Of a stretch of 64,000 nucleotides of DNA, positions 12,032 through 24,669 are shown piece by piece (position 1 is the stretch's first letter; each line of letters opens with the position of its first letter). Source of the stretch: Hippasteria phrygiana (lineage: Eukaryota; Echinodermata; Asteroidea; Valvatida; Goniasteridae); the NCBI GenBank assembly GCA_037893225.1, contig JAZGUH010000451.1:1072001-1136000 (forward strand). Direction: 5' to 3'. Made by a program: the position numbers and the translations under genes. The notes beneath the pieces were generated by a model. The model searched no databases, was not told the origin of the DNA, and saw only the letters and a list, made by a program, of their open reading frames with translations.

Positions 12032-13201
12032 GAGGTTTGAATTTTCTCGAAGAGTTCTCACGCTGTGAAGCTAGCGATGGTCTCAAATTGTTGCGCTAGA
12101 TCTAAGCTACCCATACGTGTGAAAATTGCTGGATTTGGTCAATATCCCAGTAAATTATGAACAGGGAAAGGAGGGGCGTTCATTTGAAAATGTGGCAAAC
12201 GTTAAGCAGTCACAATGCAGTAAACGGGAGAACGCACACAGAGTTCACGGGAAGAAATTAGTTGCGAGATTTGAATTTTCTCGAAGAGTTCTAACGCTGT
12301 GAAGCTGGCGATGGTCTCAAATTGTTGCCCTAGATCTAAGCTACCCATAAGTGTGAAAATTACTGGATTTGGTCAATATACCATTCAATTATGAACAGGG
12401 AAAGGAGGGGCGTTCATCTGAAAATGTGGCAAACGTTAAGCAGCCACAATGCAGTAAACCGGAGAACGCACACAGAGTTCACAGGAAGAAATTTGTTGCG
12501 AGGTTTGAATTTTCTCGAAGAGTTCTAACGCTGTGAAGCTGGCGATGGTCTCAAATTGTTGCGCTAGATCTAAGCTACCCATACGTGTGAAAATTGCTGT
12601 ATTTGGTCAATATCCCATTAAATTATGAGCAGGGAAAGGAGGGGCGTTCATCTCAAAATGTGGCAAACGTTAAGCAGTCACAATGCAGTAAACGGAAGAA
12701 CGCACACAGAGTTCACGGGAAGAAATTTGTTGCGAGGTTTGAATTTTCTCGAAGAGTTCTCACGCTATGAAGCTAGCGATGGTCTCGAATTGTTGCGCTA
12801 GATCTAAGCTACCCATACGTGTGAAAATTACTGGATTTGGTCAATATCCCATTCAATTATGAACAGGGAAAGGAGGGGCGTTCATCTCAAAATGTGGCAA
12901 ACGTTAAGCAGCCACAATGCAGTAAACCGTAGAACGCACACAGAGTTCACGGGAAGAAATGTTTTGAGAGGTTTGAATTTTCTCGAAGAGTTCTAACACT
13001 GTGAAGCTGGCGATGGTCTCAAATTGTTGCGCTAGATCTAAGCTACCCATACGTGTAAAAATTACTGGATTTGGTCAATATACCATTTAATTATGAACAG
13101 GGAAAGGAGGGGCGTTCATCTCAAAATTTGGCAAACGTTAAGCAGTCACAATGCAGTAAACGGGAGAACGCACACAGAGTTCATGGGAAAAACATTGTTG
13201 C

Positions 13202-16200
13202 GAGGTTTGAATTTTCTCGAAGAGTTCTAACGCTGTGAAGCTGGCGATGGTCTGAAATTGTTGCGCTATATCTAAGCTACCCGTAAGTGTGAAAATTGCT
13301 GGATTTGGTCAATATCCCATTAAATTATGAACAGGGAAAGGAGGGGCGTTCATCTCAAAATGTGGCAAACGTTAAGCAGTCACAATGCAGTAAACGGAAG
13401 AACGCACACAGAGTTCACGGGAAGACATTTGTTGCGAGGTTTGAATTTTCTCGAAGAGTTCTCACGCTATGAAGCTAGCGATGGTCTCAAATTGTTGCGC
13501 TAGATCTAAGCTACCCATACGTGTGAAAATTACTGGATTTGGTCAATATCCCATTCAATTATGAACAGGGAAAGGAGGGGCGTTCATCTGAAAATGTGGC
13601 AAACGTTAAGCAGCCACAATGCAGTAAACCGGAGAACGCACACAGAGTTTATGGGAAGAAATTTGTTGCGAGGTTTGAATTTTCTCGAAGAGTTCTCACG
13701 CTGTGAAGCTGGCGATGGTCTCAAATTGTTGCGCTAGATCTAAGCTACCCATAAGTGTGAAAATTGCTGGATTTGGTCAATATCCCAGTAAATTATGAAC
13801 AGGGAAAGGAGGGGCGTTCATTTGAAAATGTGGCAAACGTTAAGCAGCCACAATGCAGTAAACGGGAGAACGCACACAGAGTTCACGGGAAGAACTTTAT
13901 TGCGAGGTTTGAATTTTCTCGAAGAGTTCTAACGCTGTGAAGCTGGCGATGGTCTGAAATTGTTGCGCTAGATCTAAGCTACCCATACGTGTAAAAATTA
14001 CTGGATTTGTTCAATATACCATTCGATTATGAACAGGGAAAGGAGGGGCGTTCATATGAAAATTTGGCAAACGTTAAGCAGTCACAATGCAGTAAACGGG
14101 AGAACGCACACAGAGTTCACAGAAGGAAATTTGTTGCGAGGTTTGAATTTTCTCGAAGAGTTCTAACGCTGTGAAGCTGGCGATGGTCTCAAATTGTTGC
14201 GCTAGATCTAAGCTACCCATACGTGTAACAATTACTGGATTTGTTCAATATACCATTCAATTATGAACAGGGAAAGGAGGGGCGTTCATCTGAAAATGTG
14301 GCAAACGTTAAGCAGTCACAATGAAATAAACGGGAGAACGCACACAGAGTTTATGGGAAGAAATTTGTTGCGAGGTTTGAATTTTCTCGAAGAGTTCTCA
14401 CGCTGTGAAGCTAGCGATGGTCTCAAATTGTTGCGCTAGATCTAAGCTACCCATACGTGTGAAAATTGCTGGATTTGGTCAATATCCCAGTAAATTATGA
14501 ACAGGGAAAGGAGGGGCGTTCATTTGAAAATGTGGCAAACGTTAAGCAGTCACAATGCAGTAAACGGGAGAACGCACACAGAGTTCACGGGAAGAAATTA
14601 GTTGCGAGATTTGAATTTTCTCGAAGAGTTCTAACGCTGTGAAGCTGGCGATGGTCTCAAATTGTTGCCCTAGATCTAAGCTACCCATAAGTGTGAAAAT
14701 TACTGGATTTGGTCAATATACCATTCAATTATGAACAGGGAAAGGAGGGGCGTTCATCTGAAAATGTGGCAAACGTTAAGCAGCCACAATGCAGTAAACC
14801 GGAGAACGCACACAGAGTTCACAGGAAGAAATTTGTTGCGAGGTTTGAATTTTCTCGAAGAGTTCTAACGCTGTGAAGCTGGCGATGGTCTCAAATTGTT
14901 GCGCTAGATCTAAGCTACCCATACGTGTGAAAATTGCTGTATTTGGTCAATATCCCATTCAATTATGAACAGGGAAAGGAGGGGCGTTCATCTGAAAATT
15001 TGGCAAACGTTAAGCAGTCACAATGCAGTAAACGGGAGAACGCACACAGAGTTCACAGAAGGAAATTTGTAGCGAGGTTTGAATTTTCTCGAAGAGTTCT
15101 AACGCTGTGAAGCTGGCGATGGTCTCAAATTGTTGCGCTAGATCTAAGCTACCCATACGTGTAACAATTACTGGATTTGTTCAATATACCATTCAATTAT
15201 GAACAGGGAAAGGAGGGGCGTTCATCTGAAAATGTGGCAAACGTTAAGCAGTCACAATGAAATAAACGGGAGAACGCACACAGAGTTTATGGGAAGAAAT
15301 TTGTTGCGAGGTTTGAATTTTCTCGAAGAGTTCTCACGCTGTGAAGCTAGCGATGGTCTCAAATTGTTGCGCTAGATCTAAGCTACCCATACGTGTGAAA
15401 ATTGCTGGATTTGGTCAATATCCCAGTAAATTATGAACAGGGAAAGGAGGGGCGTTCATTTGAAAATGTGGCAAACGTTAAGCAGTCACAATGCAGTAAA
15501 CGGGAGAACGCACACAGAGTTCACGGGAAGAAATTAGTTGCGAGATTTGAATTTTCTCGAAGAGTTCTAACGCTGTGAAGCTGGCGATGGTCTCAAATTG
15601 TTGCCCTAGATCTAAGCTACCCATAAGTGTGAAAATTACTGGATTTGGTCAATATACCATTCAATTATGAACAGGGAAAGGAGGGGCGTTCATCTGAAAA
15701 TGTGGCAAACGTTAAGCAGCCACAATGCAGTAAACCGGAGAACGCACACAGAGTTCACAGGAAGAAATTTGTTGCGAGGTTTGAATTTTCTCGAAGAGTT
15801 CTAACGCTGTGAAGCTGGCGATGGTCTCAAATTGTTGCGCTAGATCTAAGCTACCCATACGTGTGAAAATTGCTGTATTTGGTCAATATCCCATTAAATT
15901 ATGAGCAGGGAAAGGAGGGGCGTTCATCTCAAAATGTGGCAAACGTTAAGCAGTCACAATGCAGTAAACGGAAGAACGCACACAGAGTTCACGGGAAGAA
16001 ATTTGTTGCGAGGTTTGAATTTTCTCGAAGAGTTCTCACGCTATGAAGCTAGCGATGGTCTCGAATTGTTGCGCTAGATCTAAGCTACCCATACGTGTGA
16101 AAATTACTGGATTTGGTCAATATCCCATTCAATTATGAACAGGGAAAGGAGGGGCGTTCATCTCAAAATGTGGCAAACGTTAAGCAGCCACAATGCAGTA

Positions 16201-16477
16201 AACCGTAGAACGCACACAGAGTTCACGGGAAGAAATGTTTTGAGAGGTTTGAATTTTCTCGAAGAGTTCTAACACTGTGAAGCTGGCGATGGTCTCAAAT
16301 TGTTGCGCTAGATCTAAGCTACCCATACGTGTAAAAATTACTGGATTTGGTCAATATACCATTTAATTATGAACAGGGAAAGGAGGGGCGTTCATCTCAA
16401 AATTTGGCAAACGTTAAGCAGTCACAATGCAGTAAACGGGAGAACGCACACAGAGTTCATGGGAAAAACATTGTTGC
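13202..16477. repeat. Domain C HOR copy 2, 14-monomer variant, 3276 bp
   Basis: Order c1-c7, then a hybrid monomer at 14840 with the 5' half of c8 (ctgtatttgg) and a c4-like 3' half (gaaaatttgg, agaaggaaatttgtag), followed by c5, c6 and c7 again (15074, 15308, 15542) and then c8-c10. Four extra monomers and one hybrid are the direct signature of an unequal crossover between out-of-register HOR copies. Confidence 0.85.
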
Positions 16478-18817
16478 GAGGTTTGAATTTTCTCGAAGAG
16501 TTCTAACGCTGTGAAGCTGGCGATGGTCTGAAATTGTTGCGCTATATCTAAGCTACCCGTAAGTGTGAAAATTGCTGGATTTGGTCAATATCCCATTAAA
16601 TTATGAACAGGGAAAGGAGGGGCGTTCATCTCAAAATGTGGCAAACGTTAAGCAGTCACAATGCAGTAAACGGAAGAACGCACACAGAGTTCACGGGAAG
16701 ACATTTGTTGCGAGGTTTGAATTTTCTCGAAGAGTTCTCACGCTATGAAGCTAGCGATGGTCTCAAATTGTTGCGCTAGATCTAAGCTACCCATACGTGT
16801 GAAAATTACTGGATTTGGTCAATATCCCATTCAATTATGAACAGGGAAAGGAGGGGCGTTCATCTGAAAATGTGGCAAACGTTAAGCAGCCACAATGCAG
16901 TAAACCGGAGAACGCACACAGAGTTTATGGGAAGAAATTTGTTGCGAGGTTTGAATTTTCTCGAAGAGTTCTCACGCTGTGAAGCTGGCGATGGTCTCAA
17001 ATTGTTGCGCTAGATCTAAGCTACCCATAAGTGTGAAAATTGCTGGATTTGGTCAATATCCCAGTAAATTATGAACAGGGAAAGGAGGGGCGTTCATTTG
17101 AAAATGTGGCAAACGTTAAGCAGCCACAATGCAGTAAACGGGAGAACGCACACAGAGTTCACGGGAAGAACTTTATTGCGAGGTTTGAATTTTCTCGAAG
17201 AGTTCTAACGCTGTGAAGCTGGCGATGGTCTGAAATTGTTGCGCTAGATCTAAGCTACCCATACGTGTAAAAATTACTGGATTTGTTCAATATACCATTC
17301 GATTATGAACAGGGAAAGGAGGGGCGTTCATATGAAAATTTGGCAAACGTTAAGCAGTCACAATGCAGTAAACGGGAGAACGCACACAGAGTTCACAGAA
17401 GGAAATTTGTTGCGAGGTTTGAATTTTCTCGAAGAGTTCTAACGCTGTGAAGCTGGCGATGGTCTCAAATTGTTGCGCTAGATCTAAGCTACCCATACGT
17501 GTAACAATTACTGGATTTGTTCAATATACCATTCAATTATGAACAGGGAAAGGAGGGGCGTTCATCTGAAAATGTGGCAAACGTTAAGCAGTCACAATGA
17601 AATAAACGGGAGAACGCACACAGAGTTTATGGGAAGAAATTTGTTGCGAGGTTTGAATTTTCTCGAAGAGTTCTCACGCTGTGAAGCTAGCGATGGTCTC
17701 AAATTGTTGCGCTAGATCTAAGCTACCCATACGTGTGAAAATTGCTGGATTTGGTCAATATCCCAGTAAATTATGAACAGGGAAAGGAGGGGCGTTCATT
17801 TGAAAATGTGGCAAACGTTAAGCAGTCACAATGCAGTAAACGGGAGAACGCACACAGAGTTCACGGGAAGAAATTAGTTGCGAGATTTGAATTTTCTCGA
17901 AGAGTTCTAACGCTGTGAAGCTGGCGATGGTCTCAAATTGTTGCCCTAGATCTAAGCTACCCATCAGTGTGAAAATTACTGGATTTGGTCAATATACCAT
18001 TCAATTATGAACAGGGAAAGGAGGGGCGTTCATCTGAAAATGTGGCAAACGTTAAGCAGCCACAATGCAGTAAACCGGAGAACGCACACAGAGTTCACAG
18101 GAAGAAATTTGTTGCGAGGTTTGAATTTTCTCGAAGAGTTCTAACGCTGTGAAGCTGGCGATGGTCTCAAATTGTTGCGCTAGATCTAAGCTACCCATAC
18201 GTGTGAAAATTGCTGTATTTGGTCAATATCCCATTAAATTATGAGCAGGGAAAGGAGGGGCGTTCATCTCAAAATGTGGCAAACGTTAAGCAGTCACAAT
18301 GCAGTAAACGGAAGAACGCACACAGAGTTCACGGGAAGAAATTTGTTGCGAGGTTTGAATTTTCTCGAAGAGTTCTCACGCTATGAAGCTAGCGATGGTC
18401 TCGAATTGTTGCGCTAGATCTAAGCTACCCATACGTGTGAAAATTACTGGATTTGGTCAATATCCCATTCAATTATGAACAGGGAAAGGAGGGGCGTTCA
18501 TCTCAAAATGTGGCAAACGTTAAGCAGCCACAATGCAGTAAACCGTAGAACGCACACAGAGTTCACGGGAAGAAATGTTTTGAGAGGTTTGAATTTTCTC
18601 GAAGAGTTCTAACACTGTGAAGCTGGCGATGGTCTCAAATTGTTGCGCTAGATCTAAGCTACCCATACGTGTAAAAATTACTGGATTTGGTCAATATACC
18701 ATTTAATTATGAACAGGGAAAGGAGGGGCGTTCATCTCAAAATTTGGCAAACGTTAAGCAGTCACAATGCAGTAAACGGGAGAACGCACACAGAGTTCAT
18801 GGGAAAAACATTGTTGC
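16478..18817. repeat. Domain C HOR copy 3, 10 monomers, 2340 bp
   Basis: Regular c1-c10 order. It shares the derived taagtg (c3) and tatgaaaattt (c4) with copy 2. Private change: catcagtg in c7 near 17964. Confidence 0.85.
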
Positions 18818-21625
18818 GAGGTTTGAATTTTCTCGAAGAGTTCTAACGCTGTGAAGCTGGCGATGGTCTGAAATTGTTGCGCTATATCTAAGCTACCCGT
18901 AAGTGTGAAAATTGCTGGATTTGGTCAATATCCCATTAAATTATGAACAGGGAAAGGAGGGGCGTTCATCTCAAAATGTGGCAAACGTTAAGCAGTCACA
19001 ATGCAGTAAACGGAAGAACGCACACAGAGTTCACGGGAAGACATTTGTTGCGAGGTTTGAATTTTCTCGAAGAGTTCTCACGCTATGAAGCTAGCGATGG
19101 TCTCAAATTGTTGCGCTAGATCTAAGCTACCCATACGTGTGAAAATTACTGGATTTGGTCAATATACCATTTAATTATGAACAGGGAAAGGAGGGGCGTT
19201 CATCTCAAAATTTGGCAAACGTTAAGCAGTCACAATGCAGTAAACGGGAGAACGCACACAGAGTTCATGGGAAAAACATTGTTGCGAGGTTTGAATTTTC
19301 TCGAAGAGTTCTAACGCTGTGAAGCTGGCGATGGTCTGAAATTGTTGCGCTATATCTAAGCTACCCGTAAGTGTGAAAATTGCTGGATTTGGTCAATATC
19401 CCATTAAATTATGAACAGGGAAAGGAGGGGCGTTCATCTCAAAATGTGGCAAACGTTAAGCAGTCACAATGCAGTAAACGGAAGAACGCACACAGAGTTC
19501 ACGGGAAGACATTTGTTGCGAGGTTTGAATTTTCTCGAAGAGTTCTCACGCTATGAAGCTAGCGATGGTCTCAAATTGTTGCGCTAGATCTAAGCTACCC
19601 ATAAGTGTGAAAATTGCTGGATTTGGTCAATATCCCAGTAAATTATGAACAGGGAAAGGAGGGGCGTTCATTTGAAAATGTGGCAAACGTTAAGCAGCCA
19701 CAATGCATTAAACGGGAGAACGCACACAGAGTTCACGGGAAGAACTTTATTGCGAGGTTTGAATTTTCTCGAAGAGTTCTAACGCTGTGAAGCTGGCGAT
19801 GGTCTGAAATTGTTGCGCTAGATCTAAGCTACCCATACGTGTAAAAATTACTGGATTTGTTCAATATACCATTCGATTATGAACAGGGAAAGGAGGGGCG
19901 TTCATATGAAAATTTGGCAAACGTTAAGCAGTCACAATGCAGTAAACGGGAGAACGCACACAGAGTTCACAGAAGGAAATTTGTTGCGAGGTTTGAATTT
20001 TCTCGAAGAGTTCTAACGCTGTGAAGCTGGCGATGGTCTCAAATTGTTGCGCTAGATCTAAGCTACCCATACGTGTAACAATTACTGGATTTGTTCAATA
20101 TACCATTCAATTATGAACAGGGAAAGGAGGGGCGTTCATCTGAAAATGTGGCAAACGTTAAGCAGTCACAATGAAATAAACGGGAGAACGCACACAGAGT
20201 TTATGGGAAGAAATTTGTTGCGAGGTTTGAATTTTCTCGAAGAGTTCTCACGCTGTGAAGCTAGCGATGGTCTCAAATTGTTGCGCTAGATCTAAGCTAC
20301 CCATACGTGTGAAAATTGCTGGATTTGGTCAATATCCCAGTAAATTATGAACAGGGAAAGGAGGGGCGTTCATTTGAAAATGTGGCAAACGTTAAGCAGT
20401 CACAATGCAGTAAACGGGAGAACGCACACAGAGTTCACGGGAAGAAATTAGTTGCGAGATTTGAATTTTCTCGAAGAGTTCTAACGCTGTGAAGCTGGCG
20501 ATGGTCTCAAATTGTTGCCCTAGATCTAAGCTACCCATAAGTGTGAAAATTACTGGATTTGGTCAATATACCATTCAATTATGAACAGGGAAAGGAGGGG
20601 CGTTCATCTGAAAATGTGGCAAACGTTAAGCAGCCACAATGCAGTAAACCGGAGAACGCACACAGAGTTCACAGGAAGAAATTTGTTGCGAGGTTTGAAT
20701 TTTCTCGAAGAGTTCTAACGCTGTGAAGCTGGCGATGGTCTCAAATTGTTGCGCTAGATCTAAGCTACCCATACGTGTGAAAATTGCTGTATTTGGTCAA
20801 TATCCCATTCAATTATGAACAGGGAAAGGAGGGGCGTTCATCTGAAAATTTGGCAAACGTTAAGCAGTCACAATGCAGTAAACGGGAGAACGCACACAGA
20901 GTTCACAGAAGGAAATTTGTAGCGAGGTTTGAATTTTCTCGAAGAGTTCTAACGCTGTGAAGCTGGCGATGGTCTCAAATTGTTGCGCTAGATCTAAGCT
21001 ACCCATACGTGTAACAATTACTGGATTTGTTCAATATACCATTCAATTATGAACAGGGAAAGGAGGGGCGTTCATCTGAAAATGTGGCAAACGTTAAGCA
21101 GTCACAATGAAATAAACGGGAGAACGCACACAGAGTTTATGGGAAGAAATTTGTTGCGAGGTTTGAATTTTCTCGAAGAGTTCTCACGCTGTGAAGCTAG
21201 CGATGGTCTCAAATTGTTGCGCTAGATCTAAGCTACCCATACGTGTGAAAATTGCTGGATTTGGTCAATATCCCAGTAAATTATGAACAGGGAAAGGAGG
21301 GGCGTTCATTTGAAAATGTGGCAAACGTTAAGCAGTCACAATGCAGTAAACGGGAGAACGCACACAGAGTTCACGGGAAGAAATTAGTTGCGAGATTTGA
21401 ATTTTCTCGAAGAGTTCTAACGCTGTGAAGCTGGCGATGGTCTCAAATTGTTGCCCTAGATCTAAGCTACCCATAAGTGTTAAAATTACTGGATTTGGTC
21501 AATATACCATTCAATTATGAACAGGGAAAGGAGGGGCGTTCATCTGAAAATGTGGCAAACGTTAAGCAGCCACAATGCAGTAAACCGGAGAACGCACACA
21601 GAGTTCACAGGAAGAAATTTGTTGC
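18818..21625. repeat. Domain C HOR copy 4, rearranged 12-monomer variant
   Basis: Starts with c1 (18818), then a c2/c10 hybrid (19052), a second c1 (19286) and a c2/c3 hybrid (19520), followed by c4-c7, the c8/c4 hybrid (20690) seen before at 14840, and c5-c7 again. At least three exchange junctions lie within 2.8 kb, making this the most rearranged stretch of domain C. Private change: gtgttaaaatt near 21479. Confidence 0.8.
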
Positions 21626-24600
21626 GAGGTTTGAATTTTCTCGAAGAGTTCTAACGCTGTGAAGCTGGCGATGGTCTCAAATTGTTGCGCTAGATCTAAG
21701 CTACCCATACGTGTGAAAATTGCTGTATTTGGTCAATATCCCATTCAATTATGAACAGGGAAAGGAGGGGCGTTCATCTGAAAATTTGGCAAACGTTAAG
21801 CAGCCACAATGCAGTAAACGGGAGAACGCACACAGAGTTTATGGGAAGAAATTTGTTGCGAGGTTTGAATTTTCTCGAAGAGTTCTAACGCTGTGAAGCT
21901 GGCGATGGTCTGAAATTGTTGCGCTATATCTAAGCTACCCGTAAGTGTGAAAATTACTGGATTTGGTCAATATCCCATTAAATTATGAGCAGGGAAAGGA
22001 AGGGGCGTTCATCTCAAAATGTGGCAAACGTTAAGCAGTCACAATGCAGTAAACGGAAGAACGCACACAGAGTTCACGGGAAGAAATTTGTTGCGAGGTT
22101 TGAATTTTCTCGAAGAGTTCTAACGCTGTGAAGCTGGCGATGGTCTCAAATTGTTGCGCTAGATCTAAGCTACTCATACGTGTGAAAATTGCTGGATTTG
22201 GTCAATATTCCATTAAATTATGAACAGGGAAAGGAGGGGCGTTCATCTGAAAATGTGGCAAACGTTAAGCAGTCACAATGAAGTAAACGGGAGAACGCAC
22301 ACAGAGTTTATGGGAAGAAATGTGTTGCGAGGTTTGAATTTTCTCGAAGAGTTCTCACGCTGTAAAGCTGGCGATGGTCTGAAATTGTTGCGCTATATCT
22401 AAGCTACCCATAAGTGTGAAAATTACTGGATTTGGTCAATATACCATTCAATTATGAACAGGGAAAGGAGGGGCGTTCATCTGAAAATGTGGCAAACGTT
22501 AAGCAGCCACAATGCAGTAAACCGGAGAACGCACACAGAGTTCACGGGAAGAAATTTTTTGAGAGGTTTGAATTTTCTCGAAGAGTTCTGACGCTGTGAA
22601 GCTGGAGATGGTCTCAAATTGTTGCGCTAGATCTAAGCTACCCATACGTGTGAAAATTACTGGATTTGGTCAATATCCCATTCAATTATGAACAGGGAAA
22701 GGAGGGGCGTTCATCTGAAAATGTGGCAAACGTTAAGCAGTCACAATGCAGTAAACGGAAGAACGCACACAGAGTTTATGGGAAGAAATTTGTTGCGAGG
22801 TTTGAATTTTCTCGAAGAGTTCTCACGCTGTGAAGCTAGCGATGGTCTCAAATTGTTGCGCTAGATCTAAGCTACCCATACGTGTGAAAATTGCTGGATT
22901 TGGTCAATATCCCAGTAAATTATGAACAGGGAAAGGAGGGGCGTTCATTTGAAAATGTGGCAAACGTTAAGCAGTCACAATGCAGTAAACGGGAGAACGC
23001 ACACAGAGTTCACGGGAAGAAATTTGTTGCGAGGTTTGAATTTTCTCGAAGAGTTCTAACACTGTGAAGCTGGCGATGGTCTCAAATTGTTGCGCTAGAT
23101 CTAAGCTACTCATACGTGTGAAAATTGCTGGATTTGGTCAATATTCCATTAAATTATGAACAGGGAAAGGAGGGGCGTTCATCTGAAAATGTGGCAAACG
23201 TTAAGCAGTCACAATGAAGTAAACGGGAGAACGCACACAGAGTTCACGGGAAGAAATTAGTTGCGAGATTTGAATTTTCTCGAAGAGTTCTAACGCTGTG
23301 AAGCTGGCGATGGTCTCAAATTGTTGCGCTAGATCTAAGCTACCCATACGTGTGAAAATTGCTGTATTTGGTCAATATCCCATTCAATTATGAACAGGGA
23401 AAGGAGGGGCGTTCATCTGAAAATTTGGCAAACGTTAAGCAGCCACAATGCAGTAAACGGGAGAACGCACACAGAGTTTATGGGAAGAAATTTGTTGCGA
23501 GGTTTGAATTTTCTCGAAGAGTTCTAACGCTGTGAAGCTGGCGATGGTCTGAAATTGTTGCGCTATATCTAAGCTACCCGTAAGTGTGAAAATTACTGGA
23601 TTTGGTCAATATCCCATTAAATTATGAGCAGGGAAAGGAAGGGGCGTTCATCTCAAAATGTGGCAAACGTTAAGCAGTCACAATGCAGTAAACGGAAGAA
23701 CGCACACAGAGTTCACGGGAAGAAATTTGTTGCGAGGTTTGAATTTTCTCGAAGAGTTCTAACGCTGTGAAGCTGGCGATGGTCTCAAATTGTTGCGCTA
23801 GATCTAAGCTACTCATACGTGTGAAAATTGCTGGATTTGGTCAATATTCCATTAAATTATGAACAGGGAAAGGAGGGGCGTTCATCTGAAAATGTGGCAA
23901 ACGTTAAGCAGTCACAATGAAGTAAACGGGAGAACGCACACAGAGTTTATGGGAAGAAATGTGTTGCGAGGTTTGAATTTTCTCGAAGAGTTCTCACGCT
24001 GTAAAGCTGGCGATGGTCTGAAATTGTTGCGCTATATCTAAGCTACCCATAAGTGTGAAAATTACTGGATTTGGTCAATATACCATTCAATTATGAACAG
24101 GGAAAGGAGGGGCGTTCATCTGAAAATGTGGCAAACGTTAAGCAGCCACAATGCAGTAAACCGGAGAACGCACACAGAGTTCACGGGAAGAAATTTTTTG
24201 AGAGGTTTGAATTTTCTCGAAGAGTTCTGACGCTGTGAAGCTGGAGATGGTCTCAAATTGTTGCGCTAGATCTAAGCTACCCATACGTGTGAAAATTACT
24301 GGATTTGGTCAATATCCCATTCAATTATGAACAGGGAAAGGAGGGGCGTTCATCTGAAAATGTGGCAAACGTTAAGCAGTCACAATGCAGTAAACGGAAG
24401 AACGCACACAGAGTTTATGGGAAGAAATTTGTTGCGAGGTTTGAATTTTCTCGAAGAGTTCTCACGCTGTGAAGCTAGCGATGGTCTCAAATTGTTGCGC
24501 TAGATCTAAGCTACCCATACGTGTGAAAATTGCTGGATTTGGTCAATATCCCAGTAAATTATGAACAGGGAAAGGAGGGGCGTTCATTTGAAAATGTGGC

Positions 24601-24669
24601 AAACGTTAAGCAGTCACAATGCAGTAAACGGGAGAACGCACACAGAGTTCACGGGAAGAAATTTGTTGC
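21626..24669. repeat. Transition: 7-monomer repeat, 1639 bp
   Basis: Monomers at 21626, 21860 (235 bp, ggaagggg), 22095, 22329, 22563, 22797 and 23031 are repeated from 23265, offset 1639 bp, up to about 24690. New classes appear here: tactcatacg with tattccattaaatt (22095), ctgtaaagctgg (22329), and tctgacg with ctggagatgg (22563). These same classes build domains D and E, so this stretch looks like a short relative of the D unit. Confidence 0.82.

Larger units (their letters stand above)
10862..13201. repeat. Domain C HOR copy 1, 10 monomers, 2340 bp
   Basis: Ten classes in fixed order at 234-bp steps: c1 10862 (tatatc, gtaagtg, gaagacattt); c2 11096 (cgctatgaagctagcg); c3 11330 (cccagtaaa, gaactttattg); c4 11564 (attcgattatg, agaaggaaat); c5 11798 (gtgtaacaatt, gaaataaac); c6 12032 (ctagcg, aattagttg); c7 12266 (gagatttg, ttgccctag, caggaag); c8 12500 (ctgtatttgg); c9 12734 (tctcgaattg, accgtag); c10 12968 (taacactg, ttcatgggaaaaacattg). 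The cycle restarts at 13202. This copy has tacgtg in c3 and tctgaaaattt in c4, where the later copies have taagtg and tatgaaaattt. Confidence 0.88.
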
